From contig CANFLX010000005.1 in assembly GCA_947447985.1 (NCBI GenBank), forward strand, positions 1 through 64,000: 64,000 nt of DNA. The letters run 5' to 3'. Position 1 is the stretch's first letter. Every line of letters starts with the position of its first letter. Positions 52,193 through 64,000 of the stretch are shown piece after piece. Below the pieces are notes generated by a model. The model worked only from the letters and a program-made list of their open reading frames with translations. It did no database searches and was not told where the DNA came from. The translations under genes and the position numbers were made by a program. Origin of the DNA: Comamonadaceae bacterium (GTDB lineage Bacteria > Pseudomonadota > Gammaproteobacteria > Burkholderiales > Burkholderiaceae_C).

Positions 52193-52689
52193 GGCGTAAC
52201 TTTTTCGGCGCGGTGGTAGGTGACGAATTCGAAGGCAATGCCGCTGGCCGCAACGTGGCTCTCGCGCCGGGTGGGTGTCCATTCGCTGCCAAGGGCGGGC
52301 GCGTAGGCATCGCCCTCGACGGCGAGTTCAATTTCAGTAACCTCGACGCTGCTGGCCAGGGGCAAAGCCTGGGCATAAATCTGCGCCCCGCCAATGACCC
52401 ACACATCTGGGTGCGTTGCGCACAGGTCCATCGCGGCTTGCAGCGAATGCACCACCTCGGCGCCATCGGCCTGCCAGTCGGTCTGCCGGGTGATGACCAC
52501 GTTGGTCCGCCCTGGCAGCGGGCGGAACTTCGGGGGCAGAGAATCCCAGGTCTTGCGCCCCATGACCACCGGGCAGCCCAGCGTGGTGCGTTTGAAATGG
52601 GCCAGGTCCTCGGGCAGATGCCAGGGCAAGCGCCCCTGGTCACCGATGACGCCATTGGCCGCGCGGGCGTAAATCAGGTGCAGACGCAT
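52189..52689 (-). CDS. folA: Dihydrofolate reductase
   Basis: 166 residues. HLIYARAANGVIGDQGRLPW with the Trp, the catalytic acid after it (DLAHFKRTTLG), MGRKTWDSLPPKFRPLPGR and WVIGGAQIYAQAL are the DHFR landmarks. It makes tetrahydrofolate for thymidylate synthesis; thyA lies 9 bp upstream in the same direction, so the two form the common thyA-folA unit. Confidence 0.95.
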   Translation of the reverse strand: MRLHLIYARAANGVIGDQGRLPWHLPEDLAHFKRTTLGCPVVMGRKTWDSLPPKFRPLPGRTNVVITRQTDWQADGAEVVHSLQAAMDLCATHPDVWVIGGAQIYAQALPLASSVEVTEIELAVEGDAYAPALGSEWTPTRRESHVAASGIAFEFVTYHRAEKVTP

Positions 52690-52698
52690 AGAGCCGGT

Positions 52699-53553
52699 TT
52701 ACACCGCGACCGGTGCTTTGATCGCAGGGTGGGGCGCATAGCCTCGCACCTCAAAGTCTTCAAACTGGTAGTCAAAGATCGACGCGGGCCGACGCACGAT
52801 GTGGAGCGTGGGGTAGGGCAGAGGCGCGCGGGACAGCTGCAGTTCCACTTGTTCGTGGTGGTTGCTGTAAATGTGGCAGTCGCCCCCCGTCCAAATGAAG
52901 TCGCCCACATCCAGGTCGCACTGCTGCGCCACCATGTGGGTGAGCAAAGCGTAGCTGGCAATGTTGAAAGGCACGCCCAGAAAAATATCGGCACTGCGCT
53001 GGTAGAGCTGGCAGCTCAGTTTGCCTTTGCCACCGGGCTGGCTTGGCGGCGCGACATAGAACTGAAAAAACGCGTGGCAGGGCATGAGCGCCATCTTGGA
53101 CAGCTCGGCCACATTCCAGGCACTCACAATCATGCGGCGCGAGTCCGGATTGGTCTTGAGGGTGTGAATCAGCTCGCTGATCTGGTCGATGTGTTTGCCG
53201 TCGGGCGTGGGCCAACTGCGCCACTGCACGCCATACACCGGACCCAGGTCACCATCGGGCCGGGCCCACTCGTCCCAAATCGTGACGCCTCGCTCAGTGA
53301 GCCAGTGGTTGTTGCTCGACCCGGTCAAAAACCACAACAACTCCACAATGATGCTGCGCAAGTGCACTTTTTTGGTCGTGACCAAGGGGAAACCTTGGGC
53401 CAAATCAAAGCGCATTTGGTGGCCGAAAATGCTCTTCGTGCCCGTGCCGGTGCGGTCTTGTTTGTCCAAACCGTGGGTGTAGGCCAAGCGCAGCAAATCT
53501 TCGTATTGCTGGGCGACCGGTAAGGCGGTAGGGTGAGGGGTAGAGATGGTCAT
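52699..53553 (-). CDS. thyA: Thymidylate synthase
   Basis: 284 residues. Nucleophilic cysteine in [14 protein letters not shown], the folate/dUMP-binding arginines in [18 protein letters not shown] and [13 protein letters not shown], and the [20 protein letters not shown] block. It methylates dUMP with methylene-tetrahydrofolate. It precedes folA on the same strand. Confidence 0.95.
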   Translation of the reverse strand: MTISTPHPTALPVAQQYEDLLRLAYTHGLDKQDRTGTGTKSIFGHQMRFDLAQGFPLVTTKKVHLRSIIVELLWFLTGSSNNHWLTERGVTIWDEWARPDGDLGPVYGVQWRSWPTPDGKHIDQISELIHTLKTNPDSRRMIVSAWNVAELSKMALMPCHAFFQFYVAPPSQPGGKGKLSCQLYQRSADIFLGVPFNIASYALLTHMVAQQCDLDVGDFIWTGGDCHIYSNHHEQVELQLSRAPLPYPTLHIVRRPASIFDYQFEDFEVRGYAPHPAIKAPVAV

Positions 53554-53619
53554 GGTGGCGGTGCGTCGACAATGTTCAATTGTAGGTTGACGCCGAATTC
53601 CAACTCCCAGCCAGCGTGT

Positions 53620-54777
53620 TCAGGTCAGGTGGTCCAGCAAGGTCGTGAGTGCCAAAAGCAGCACCAGCAAGCTCACCACCATGGGCATCACCGACGCCAA
53701 CCCTGCCCAGGTCGCCAGGACCCCAAATGCAGCAGGAATCAGCGAGCCCCCCGCGTAGGCACAGGTCATTTGGCGCCCAATCAAGGTGCGCAGGGCCTCG
53801 GGCGGAAATCGGTTGGCGGTTTCGTGCATCAGGGACGGAAAGATGGGCGCACATCCCAGCCCCATCAGCACCAGTCCGACAGGGGAGGCCGCCCCGAACC
53901 ACTGCGGCAGCGCAAACAGCAGCGCCCCGGTGGTGGCCAGACAGATGCCAAAGCGCACCAAGCGCCGATTACCGATTCGGTTGGCGACCAGACCAATACC
54001 AAAGCGCCCGGCAGTGATGGTGCCGAAGTACATGGCCACCCAGCCACCAGCACTTGCAGCGGGCAGGCCACGGTCCGTCACCAAAATGCTGGCCGACCAC
54101 AGGCCGGTGCCCATTTCTGCCGCGACGTAAAACAAAAAACACAGGGGTGCCAGCCACAGCGTGAATGCCGATGGCGCCTTCTGAACCAGCGCCGCCGTCT
54201 GCGTGTCGGCTTGCTTGGCTGCATCCGAGGCTTGCGACCACAAAGACAGGGAAAGCCACAGCAGGGCGGCCAGCGCCAGCTGCATGAAGCCCAAGGTCCG
54301 AAGCCCCGCCGCCCAGCCACCGACGCCTTCCAGCGAGACACCCATGATGAGCGGGCCCGTGGTGGCGCCTATGCCCCAGCAGCCGTGCAGCCAGTTCATG
54401 TGCCGCGACGAATAATGCACAGCCACAAAGTGGTTCAGACTGGCGTCCACCGCCCCAGCGCCCAAACCCAAGGGGATGGCCAGTGCCACCACCCAGATGA
54501 AGCTCGGTGCGACGGAAAAACCCAGCAAGGCCAGCGAGGTCATCAGGCAGCTGCCAGCGACCACCGCGCCAGTGCCCAGGCGTTGCACCACTGCGCCGGC
54601 CAGCAGACTGGAGCTGGCGGAACACACCGTCATGGTGATGGTGATCGCGCCCACAGCGGCCAAGGGTTGGTCCAGGCTGGCACGCATAAAGGGCCAGGCC
54701 ACACCCAGTACGCCATCGGGCAAGCCCAGGCTAATAAAGGCGAGGTAAACCAGGCCTAAAAGAAAGCGTTGTGCCAT
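53620..54777 (-). CDS. MFS transporter, sugar-permease-like
   Basis: 385 residues, about 12 hydrophobic helices. LAFISLGLPDGVLGVAWPFM at the start and NWLHGCWGIGATTGPLIMG in the middle fit the FHS/fucose-permease-like MFS. Proton symport or export; substrate unknown. A 29-bp gap separates it from the FAD oxidase upstream on the same strand. Confidence 0.78.
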   Translation of the reverse strand: MAQRFLLGLVYLAFISLGLPDGVLGVAWPFMRASLDQPLAAVGAITITMTVCSASSSLLAGAVVQRLGTGAVVAGSCLMTSLALLGFSVAPSFIWVVALAIPLGLGAGAVDASLNHFVAVHYSSRHMNWLHGCWGIGATTGPLIMGVSLEGVGGWAAGLRTLGFMQLALAALLWLSLSLWSQASDAAKQADTQTAALVQKAPSAFTLWLAPLCFLFYVAAEMGTGLWSASILVTDRGLPAASAGGWVAMYFGTITAGRFGIGLVANRIGNRRLVRFGICLATTGALLFALPQWFGAASPVGLVLMGLGCAPIFPSLMHETANRFPPEALRTLIGRQMTCAYAGGSLIPAAFGVLATWAGLASVMPMVVSLLVLLLALTTLLDHLT

Positions 54778-54805
54778 CGGTCGCAGTGGATTGGCAAACC
54801 TTGCT

Positions 54806-56224
54806 TTAGCGCGACAGCATGCGCCCAGGGTTCATAAGGTTGTGCGGGTCCAGGGCGGTCTTGATAGAGCGCATCAGGCCCAATGCCACGGGCGACTTGT
54901 GCTTTTCCAGCTTTTCACGCTTGAGGCTGCCAATGCCGTGCTCCGCAGAAATAGAGCCGTTGAATGCATCCACCAGCGCGTACACCACGGCGTTGATCGG
55001 GCCTTCCTGGTCGCGCAAAAAGGCTTCGGCGTCCGTGTTGGCCGGCGCTTGCACGTTGTAGTGCAAATTGCCATCTCCCAAGTGGCCGTAATTGACCAAT
55101 CGAACGCCTGGAAACTGCGCCTCCAGCGCCGCATCGGCGAGCCGCACAAACTCGGGAATCCGAGATACCGCAATCGAGATGTCGTGCTTGATATTGAGAC
55201 CTTCTTGGGCCTGCGCCAAGGGAATGCTCTCACGGATGTGCCAGAGCGCACGTGCCTGCGCCATGCTCTCGGCCACCACCGCGTCGCTGGCGCAGCCCTG
55301 CGCCATGGCGTCCTCTAACAGGCGTTCAAATTGGCCACGCGCGTGGTCGTCGGATTCGCTGTCGGAGTTTTCCAGCACCACACAGTAGGGCGTGGTCTCG
55401 TAAAAGGGCACGCGTTGCTGCGGGAAGTGCTTGGTCACCAGGCTCAGCGCAAATTGGCCCATGACCTCGAAGCCGGTCAGGCCCGCGCCCAAATGCTGGT
55501 GCGCCAATCCCAGCAAGGCCACGGCCGCGTCCAGTGAAGGAACCGCTGCCAAGGCCGTCAACTGCGATTTGGGTGCCGGATACAGCTTCATGGTGGCGGC
55601 GGTAATCACGCCCAGCGTGCCCTCCGATCCAATGAACAGGTGGCGCAGGTCGTAGCCGGTGTTGTCTTTGCGCAAGCCGGTCAAGCCGCTCCACACCTCG
55701 CCCTGCGCGGTGACCACTTCAAGCCCGAGGCAGAGCTCGCGCGTGTTGCCAAAGCGCACCACCTGGGTGCCGCCCGCATTGGTTCCTAAGTTGCCACCAA
55801 TGGTGCAACTTCCCTCAGACGCCAGGCTGAGCGGAAACAAAAATCCCGCTTTCTCGCAGGCGTCTTGCAAACTTTGGAGTACGCAGCCCGCCTCCACGGT
55901 CATGGTCAGGTTGGCGGCGTCCAGGCTGCGAATCGCGTTCATGCGGGTCAGGCTCAACACAATTTGCGACCCGCTGGCGTCCGGCGTGGAGCCAACGACC
56001 ATGCCGGTGTTGCCGCCCTGGGGCACGATGCTGACACCCTCTGCCGCACACGCTTTGACGATCTGCGCCACCTGCGCTGTGCTGTTGGGGCGTACCACGG
56101 CCAGCGCTTTGCCACGCTCGCGGCGGCGCCAGTCGAGCTCGTAGCCGGTCAGGTCGCCCTCGGTCAGGACATGGGCGTCGCCGACGATGGCGCGCAAGGA
56201 TTGCAAAAATTCGGGTCGGCTCAT
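54806..56224 (-). CDS. FAD-linked oxidase, GlcD / D-2-hydroxyacid dehydrogenase type
   Basis: 472 residues from the ATG at 56224. An N-terminal FAD_binding_4 domain (VVPQGGNTGMVVGSTPDASG, LGTNAGGTQVVRFGNTRELCLGLEV) and a C-terminal FAD-oxidase domain with the histidine-rich NYGHLGDGNLHYNVQ and the AEHGIGSLKR motif. Oxidises a D-2-hydroxy acid such as D-lactate or glycolate in or at the cytoplasm. ATGA overlap with the DUF2069 gene upstream. Substrate not fixed by sequence. Confidence 0.88.
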   Translation of the reverse strand: MSRPEFLQSLRAIVGDAHVLTEGDLTGYELDWRRRERGKALAVVRPNSTAQVAQIVKACAAEGVSIVPQGGNTGMVVGSTPDASGSQIVLSLTRMNAIRSLDAANLTMTVEAGCVLQSLQDACEKAGFLFPLSLASEGSCTIGGNLGTNAGGTQVVRFGNTRELCLGLEVVTAQGEVWSGLTGLRKDNTGYDLRHLFIGSEGTLGVITAATMKLYPAPKSQLTALAAVPSLDAAVALLGLAHQHLGAGLTGFEVMGQFALSLVTKHFPQQRVPFYETTPYCVVLENSDSESDDHARGQFERLLEDAMAQGCASDAVVAESMAQARALWHIRESIPLAQAQEGLNIKHDISIAVSRIPEFVRLADAALEAQFPGVRLVNYGHLGDGNLHYNVQAPANTDAEAFLRDQEGPINAVVYALVDAFNGSISAEHGIGSLKREKLEKHKSPVALGLMRSIKTALDPHNLMNPGRMLSR

Positions 56225-56688
56225 GGTGCGATGGGGGTGGCTTGATCGGTCGAATCGGGGCTTTGCAGCGTGGACTTGGCGTTGCGCAAACGCAGGCGCA
56301 CATGCAGCGCGCAGCCTGCAAACAAGGTCAGGCACAGCACGACTTCCAACAAGGCGTAGTAGTGACTGGGCGCCCGGTCGCTGTAGGCACGCACCACGCC
56401 TTCGGTGAAATAGAGCCAGACCAGCAAACTGACCCAGCGGTAGGTGTACATCCGGTTTTTGAGCAAGCCCGCGATCGGCACGCACAGCGGCAGAGCTTTG
56501 AGGGCGAGCAATGAGCCGCCCGGTTTGATGGGCGCCAAGTAGAGCTCCCAGGCCACGCACAAGACCACCAAGGCCACCAAACTCGACACCGCCAGCCGCC
56601 GGCTGAGGTCTACTTGGGGCATGCCCGCCGCAATGGCCGCGTCGCGGGCCGGGTCGTCAGAAGGGAGAGAGGGGGAGGGGAGATTCAT
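56221..56688 (-). CDS. DUF2069 membrane protein
   Basis: 155 residues from the ATG at 56688. Four hydrophobic helices. WELYLAPIKPGGSLLALKAL and the Y-R-W-V/SLLVWLYFTEGVVRAYSD block are conserved in DUF2069 proteins of Proteobacteria. Inner membrane, function unknown. The longer upstream frame would overlap the divergent yihY start, so the shorter start was chosen; it leaves 21 bp. Confidence 0.8.
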   Translation of the reverse strand: MNLPSPSLPSDDPARDAAIAAGMPQVDLSRRLAVSSLVALVVLCVAWELYLAPIKPGGSLLALKALPLCVPIAGLLKNRMYTYRWVSLLVWLYFTEGVVRAYSDRAPSHYYALLEVVLCLTLFAGCALHVRLRLRNAKSTLQSPDSTDQATPIAP

Positions 56689-56709
56689 GGCGGTGGCATC
56701 ATAGCGGTC

Positions 56710-59464
<2,755 letters not shown>

Positions 59465-59484
59465 GTTTGCCACCAGGGCACCTC

Positions 59485-61161
59485 ATGCAGCATTCCAAAA
59501 TTCTCATCCTTGATTTCGGCTCCCAGGTCACCCAGCTCATTGCGCGCCGGGTGCGGGAAGCCCATGTGTATTGCGAGGTGCACCCCTGTGACGTCAGCGA
59601 CGACTGGGTGCGTGCGTATGCGGCGGACGGCTCGCTCAAAGGCGTGATCTTGTCTGGCAGCCACGCCAGCGTGTACGAAGACAGCACCGACAGCGCACCT
59701 GCAGCGGTGTTTGCCCTGGGAGTGCCTGTGCTGGGCATTTGCTACGGCATGCAAACCATGGCGCAGCAGCTCGGCGGCAAAGTGGAGGGCGGCCACACCC
59801 GGGAGTTTGGCTACGCCGAAGTGCGCGCCCATGGTCACACGGCCTTGCTCAAGGAAATTGCCGACCTCACGACCGCACAGGGCCACGGCATGCTCAAGGT
59901 CTGGATGAGCCACGGCGACAAAGTGACCGAACTGCCGCCCGGTTTCAAGCTGATGGCCAGCACACCCAGCTGCCCGATTGCGGGCATGGCCGACGAAGCT
60001 CGCCACTTTTACGGCGTGCAGTTTCACCCCGAAGTGACGCACACCGTGCAAGGCCAGGCACTCTTGAACCGCTTTGTGCTGGACATTTGCGCCGCCCGGC
60101 CTGACTGGGTGATGCGTGACCACGTGGCCGATGCGGTCGCCAAAATCCGCGAACAAGTGGGTGACGAAGAGGTGATCTTGGGCCTCTCAGGCGGCGTCGA
60201 CTCGTCGGTGGCGGCAGCGCTGATCCACCGCGCCATTGGCGACCAACTCACCTGCGTTTTTGTCGACCATGGCCTTCTGCGCCTGAACGAAGGCGATCTG
60301 GTCATGGAGATGTTTGTTGGCAAGCTCAAGGCCAAGGTCATCCGAGTCGACGCCAGTGACTTGTTCCTGGGCAAATTGGCAGGCGTGAGCGAGCCCGAAG
60401 CCAAGCGCAAGATCATTGGCGGGCTGTTTGTCGATGTATTCAAGGAACAAGCCGCAAAACTCAAGTCTGGCAGTGGAGGCAAGAATTCGACTGACGGCCG
60501 ACCAGCCGTCAAAGGCGCCACGTTTCTTGCGCAAGGCACGATTTACCCCGACGTGATCGAGAGTGGCGGCGCCAAAAGCAAAAAGGCCGTCACCATCAAA
60601 AGCCACCACAACGTGGGCGGCCTGCCGGAGCAACTCGGGCTCAAACTGCTGGAGCCTCTGCGCGACCTGTTCAAAGACGAAGTGCGTGAGCTCGGTGTGG
60701 CCTTGGGCCTGCCGCCTGACATGGTGTACCGCCACCCCTTCCCAGGGCCTGGATTGGGCGTGCGGATTTTGGGCGAGGTCAAAAAAGAATATGCCGACCT
60801 GCTGCGCCGGGCCGACGCCATCTTTATCGAAGAACTGCGCGCCACCCCCTATGTGCCGGTGGCGGGGCAGGTTGTGGGTGCAGCGGGCGTGCCGAAAAAT
60901 TGGTACGAGGCCACCAGCCAGGCATTTACCGTGTTCCTGCCCGTCAAGAGCGTGGGCGTGATGGGCGACGGCCGCACCTACGACTACGTGGTGGCACTGC
61001 GCGCCGTGCAAACCAGCGACTTCATGACCGCCGACTGGGCCGAGTTGCCCTATGCACTGCTGAAAAAAGTGTCCGGCCGCATCATCAACGAAGTGCGCGG
61101 CATCAACCGCGTGACCTATGACGTGAGTAGCAAGCCGCCGGCGACTATTGAGTGGGAGTGA
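59485..61161 (+). CDS. guaA: GMP synthase (glutamine-hydrolysing)
   Basis: 558 residues from the ATG at 59485. Class I amidotransferase with catalytic Cys in [10 protein letters not shown] and the His/Glu in FHPEVTHT, then the ATP-pyrophosphatase domain with [13 protein letters not shown]. Compared with the E. coli enzyme (525 residues) there are two extra stretches: a Gly/Ser-rich one near residues 325-345 and one near 452-478 ([20 protein letters not shown]). The rest is well conserved. Makes GMP from XMP. Confidence 0.96.
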   Translation: MQHSKILILDFGSQVTQLIARRVREAHVYCEVHPCDVSDDWVRAYAADGSLKGVILSGSHASVYEDSTDSAPAAVFALGVPVLGICYGMQTMAQQLGGKVEGGHTREFGYAEVRAHGHTALLKEIADLTTAQGHGMLKVWMSHGDKVTELPPGFKLMASTPSCPIAGMADEARHFYGVQFHPEVTHTVQGQALLNRFVLDICAARPDWVMRDHVADAVAKIREQVGDEEVILGLSGGVDSSVAAALIHRAIGDQLTCVFVDHGLLRLNEGDLVMEMFVGKLKAKVIRVDASDLFLGKLAGVSEPEAKRKIIGGLFVDVFKEQAAKLKSGSGGKNSTDGRPAVKGATFLAQGTIYPDVIESGGAKSKKAVTIKSHHNVGGLPEQLGLKLLEPLRDLFKDEVRELGVALGLPPDMVYRHPFPGPGLGVRILGEVKKEYADLLRRADAIFIEELRATPYVPVAGQVVGAAGVPKNWYEATSQAFTVFLPVKSVGVMGDGRTYDYVVALRAVQTSDFMTADWAELPYALLKKVSGRIINEVRGINRVTYDVSSKPPATIEWE

Positions 61162-61166
61162 GGTCC

Positions 61167-62249
61167 GTGTCCGCCCATAAAGCGAACGTCGCACCCAAGC
61201 CCATGAGCAGGCGCTTGGCTCTGCGCTGGCTGGGCGCACCGGTGGCCGCGCTGGCTTCGTCAGTTGCTTGGTCAGACGAGGTGTGGATCGCCGACACCCA
61301 TTCGCACTCGGCGATGCGCTTTAACGATGCCAGTTGCCTGCGTTGCGAATTGACGCAATCGGGCGTGCGCTTGTTGTCCTGGGCTTTGGTGGCAGACGGC
61401 CCCTTTATTCAACGCCTGCCCAGCGGTGCGATGCAGGTGAATTTCAAGGCCAGTCCCGAAGAGTACCGCGAGGCATTCAGCCGGATGCTCAAAGGCATGC
61501 GGCGGCGAATCAAAACAGAAGGTTTGCAATTGGCGCTCAGCGCTGACGACATTGATAAGTCGCTGCAAGGCCAACTGCATATCGTTTTGTCCACCGAAGG
61601 CGCCCAGTATCTGGGCGGGGACCCGCAGCACTTGGACGTGGTCTATGCCCAAGGCGTGCGGCAAATTGGCCTCGGCCATTTTGTTGAAGGCGATTTGCTC
61701 GACATTCGCACGGAACCTCCCAAATTGGGTGGTTTGACAGCGCTGGGGCGGGAGGTGATCCGCCGCTGCAATGCCATGGGCATTTTGGTCGATCTGGCGC
61801 ATTCCACCGACCAGTCCGTGGCCCAGGCGCTGGAAGTGTCGCAACAACCCATGCTGTGGTCGCACAGCGCAATCACCCGACAAGCCACCGATTGGAAAAG
61901 CCGAAGCAACCATGTCATGAGCATCAGCCTGGCCAATGCCAAAGTGCTGGCCCAGCGCGGGGGTGTCGTTGGTATGTGGCCCAGCCGTTTTAATTTTGAC
62001 GATCCGCGTGCCTATGTGGCAGCACTGGGCGAGGCGGTGGACATGATTGGAGAAGACCATGTGGCTTTCGGCACCGACATGCAAGGTCTGGCGCCTGCAT
62101 CAACGATGATGATCAATTACAGCGGCCTGCGAGAGGTGGTCGATCTGCTCTTAAGCAGCAACATGCCCGAGCGCACGGTGCGTAAACTCGCTGGCGAAAA
62201 CTATGCGCGACTGCTGAAAACGGTGATGCTGTCCCGAAGCGTTTCTTAA
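61167..62249 (+). CDS. Membrane dipeptidase-like metallopeptidase (M19), Tat or Sec exported
   Basis: 360 residues from the GTG at 61167, with GGGAG eight bases upstream; GTG at 61158 (overlapping the guaA stop) and ATG at 61203 are alternatives. The ATG choice begins MSRRLALRWLGAP, a twin-arginine-like signal. Metal ligands: His in ADTHSHSAMRF, glutamate near VLSTEGAQYLGG, His in LVDLAHSTDQ and MLWSHSA, Asp in AFGTDMQG. Renal-dipeptidase-type peptidases cleave dipeptides. The substrate is unknown. Confidence 0.8.
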   Translation: MSAHKANVAPKPMSRRLALRWLGAPVAALASSVAWSDEVWIADTHSHSAMRFNDASCLRCELTQSGVRLLSWALVADGPFIQRLPSGAMQVNFKASPEEYREAFSRMLKGMRRRIKTEGLQLALSADDIDKSLQGQLHIVLSTEGAQYLGGDPQHLDVVYAQGVRQIGLGHFVEGDLLDIRTEPPKLGGLTALGREVIRRCNAMGILVDLAHSTDQSVAQALEVSQQPMLWSHSAITRQATDWKSRSNHVMSISLANAKVLAQRGGVVGMWPSRFNFDDPRAYVAALGEAVDMIGEDHVAFGTDMQGLAPASTMMINYSGLREVVDLLLSSNMPERTVRKLAGENYARLLKTVMLSRSVS

Positions 62250-62258
62250 AGGCTCCTT

Positions 62259-64000
<1,742 letters not shown>

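Overview
The window is dense, roughly 60 % GC, chromosomal-type DNA from a betaproteobacterium of the order Burkholderiales, most like the family Comamonadaceae (Rhodoferax/Polaromonas-type). This rests on gene content (PhaR-type PHA regulator, class II ribonucleotide reductase, Liv-type aromatic-acid operon, Burkholderiales-style TACAAT -10 elements), not on a database search. I see no rRNA, tRNA, CRISPR array, transposase or integrase, and no stretch over 300 bp without a gene.

Layout. (1) 1-8774, plus strand: a catabolic operon for the hydroxyquinol branch of aromatic degradation. It has the 3' end of maleylacetate reductase, a five-gene branched-chain-amino-acid-type ABC transporter, a Dabb protein, hydroxyquinol 1,2-dioxygenase, both subunits of 3-oxoadipate CoA-transferase and the thiolase. 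Together these import a ring compound and take hydroxyquinol to succinyl-CoA and acetyl-CoA. (2) 8791-20429: mainly cell-envelope and surface genes. These are a trimeric-autotransporter-like adhesin with a secreted partner, a coupled Baeyer-Villiger monooxygenase and esterase, two BON lipoproteins, two small outer-membrane barrels, a lipoprotein with three Ig-like domains and an ice-binding (DUF3494) domain, a DUF883-like anchor protein, an OmpA-domain protein and an orphan CbpM-like protein. (3) 20597-25953: UvrD helicase, then MFS exporter, esterase and a thioesterase carrying what looks like a GNAT relic. (4) 25975-35993: a seven-repeat GloVer lipoprotein, YgfZ, a tightly coupled nitronate monooxygenase / class II RNR / hemerythrin / small secreted protein set, RimO, PhaR, ArfB and a 49-residue basic protein.

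(5) 36059-41193: a fructose-type ABC system split over two divergent units (kinase, permease and binding protein on minus; ATPase, RbsD/FucU mutarotase and a transaldolase-like aldolase on plus). (6) 41230-46516: rRNA pseudouridine synthase and a run of five closely spaced genes (beta-propeller, polysaccharide deacetylase, fatty acid hydroxylase, EI24 membrane protein, CinA-like). (7) 46517-51416: nitrogen control, glnA with a clear sigma-54 promoter and NtrC site, then ntrB and ntrC. (8) 51413-57930: exonuclease III, DHFR, thymidylate synthase, an MFS permease, an FAD-linked oxidase, a DUF2069 protein and YihY. (9) 57995-64000: guaB-guaA, an M19 dipeptidase, a PaiB-like protein, and tadA reading in frame with no stop into a haloalkane-dehalogenase-like hydrolase that runs off the window.

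The items I would look at first are the tadA-dehalogenase open frame, the hydroxyquinol operon with its embedded Dabb protein, the ice-binding lipoprotein island, the NMO-RNR-hemerythrin unit and the split fructose system. All functional calls come from reading the sequence and recalled family knowledge; nothing was searched or computed.
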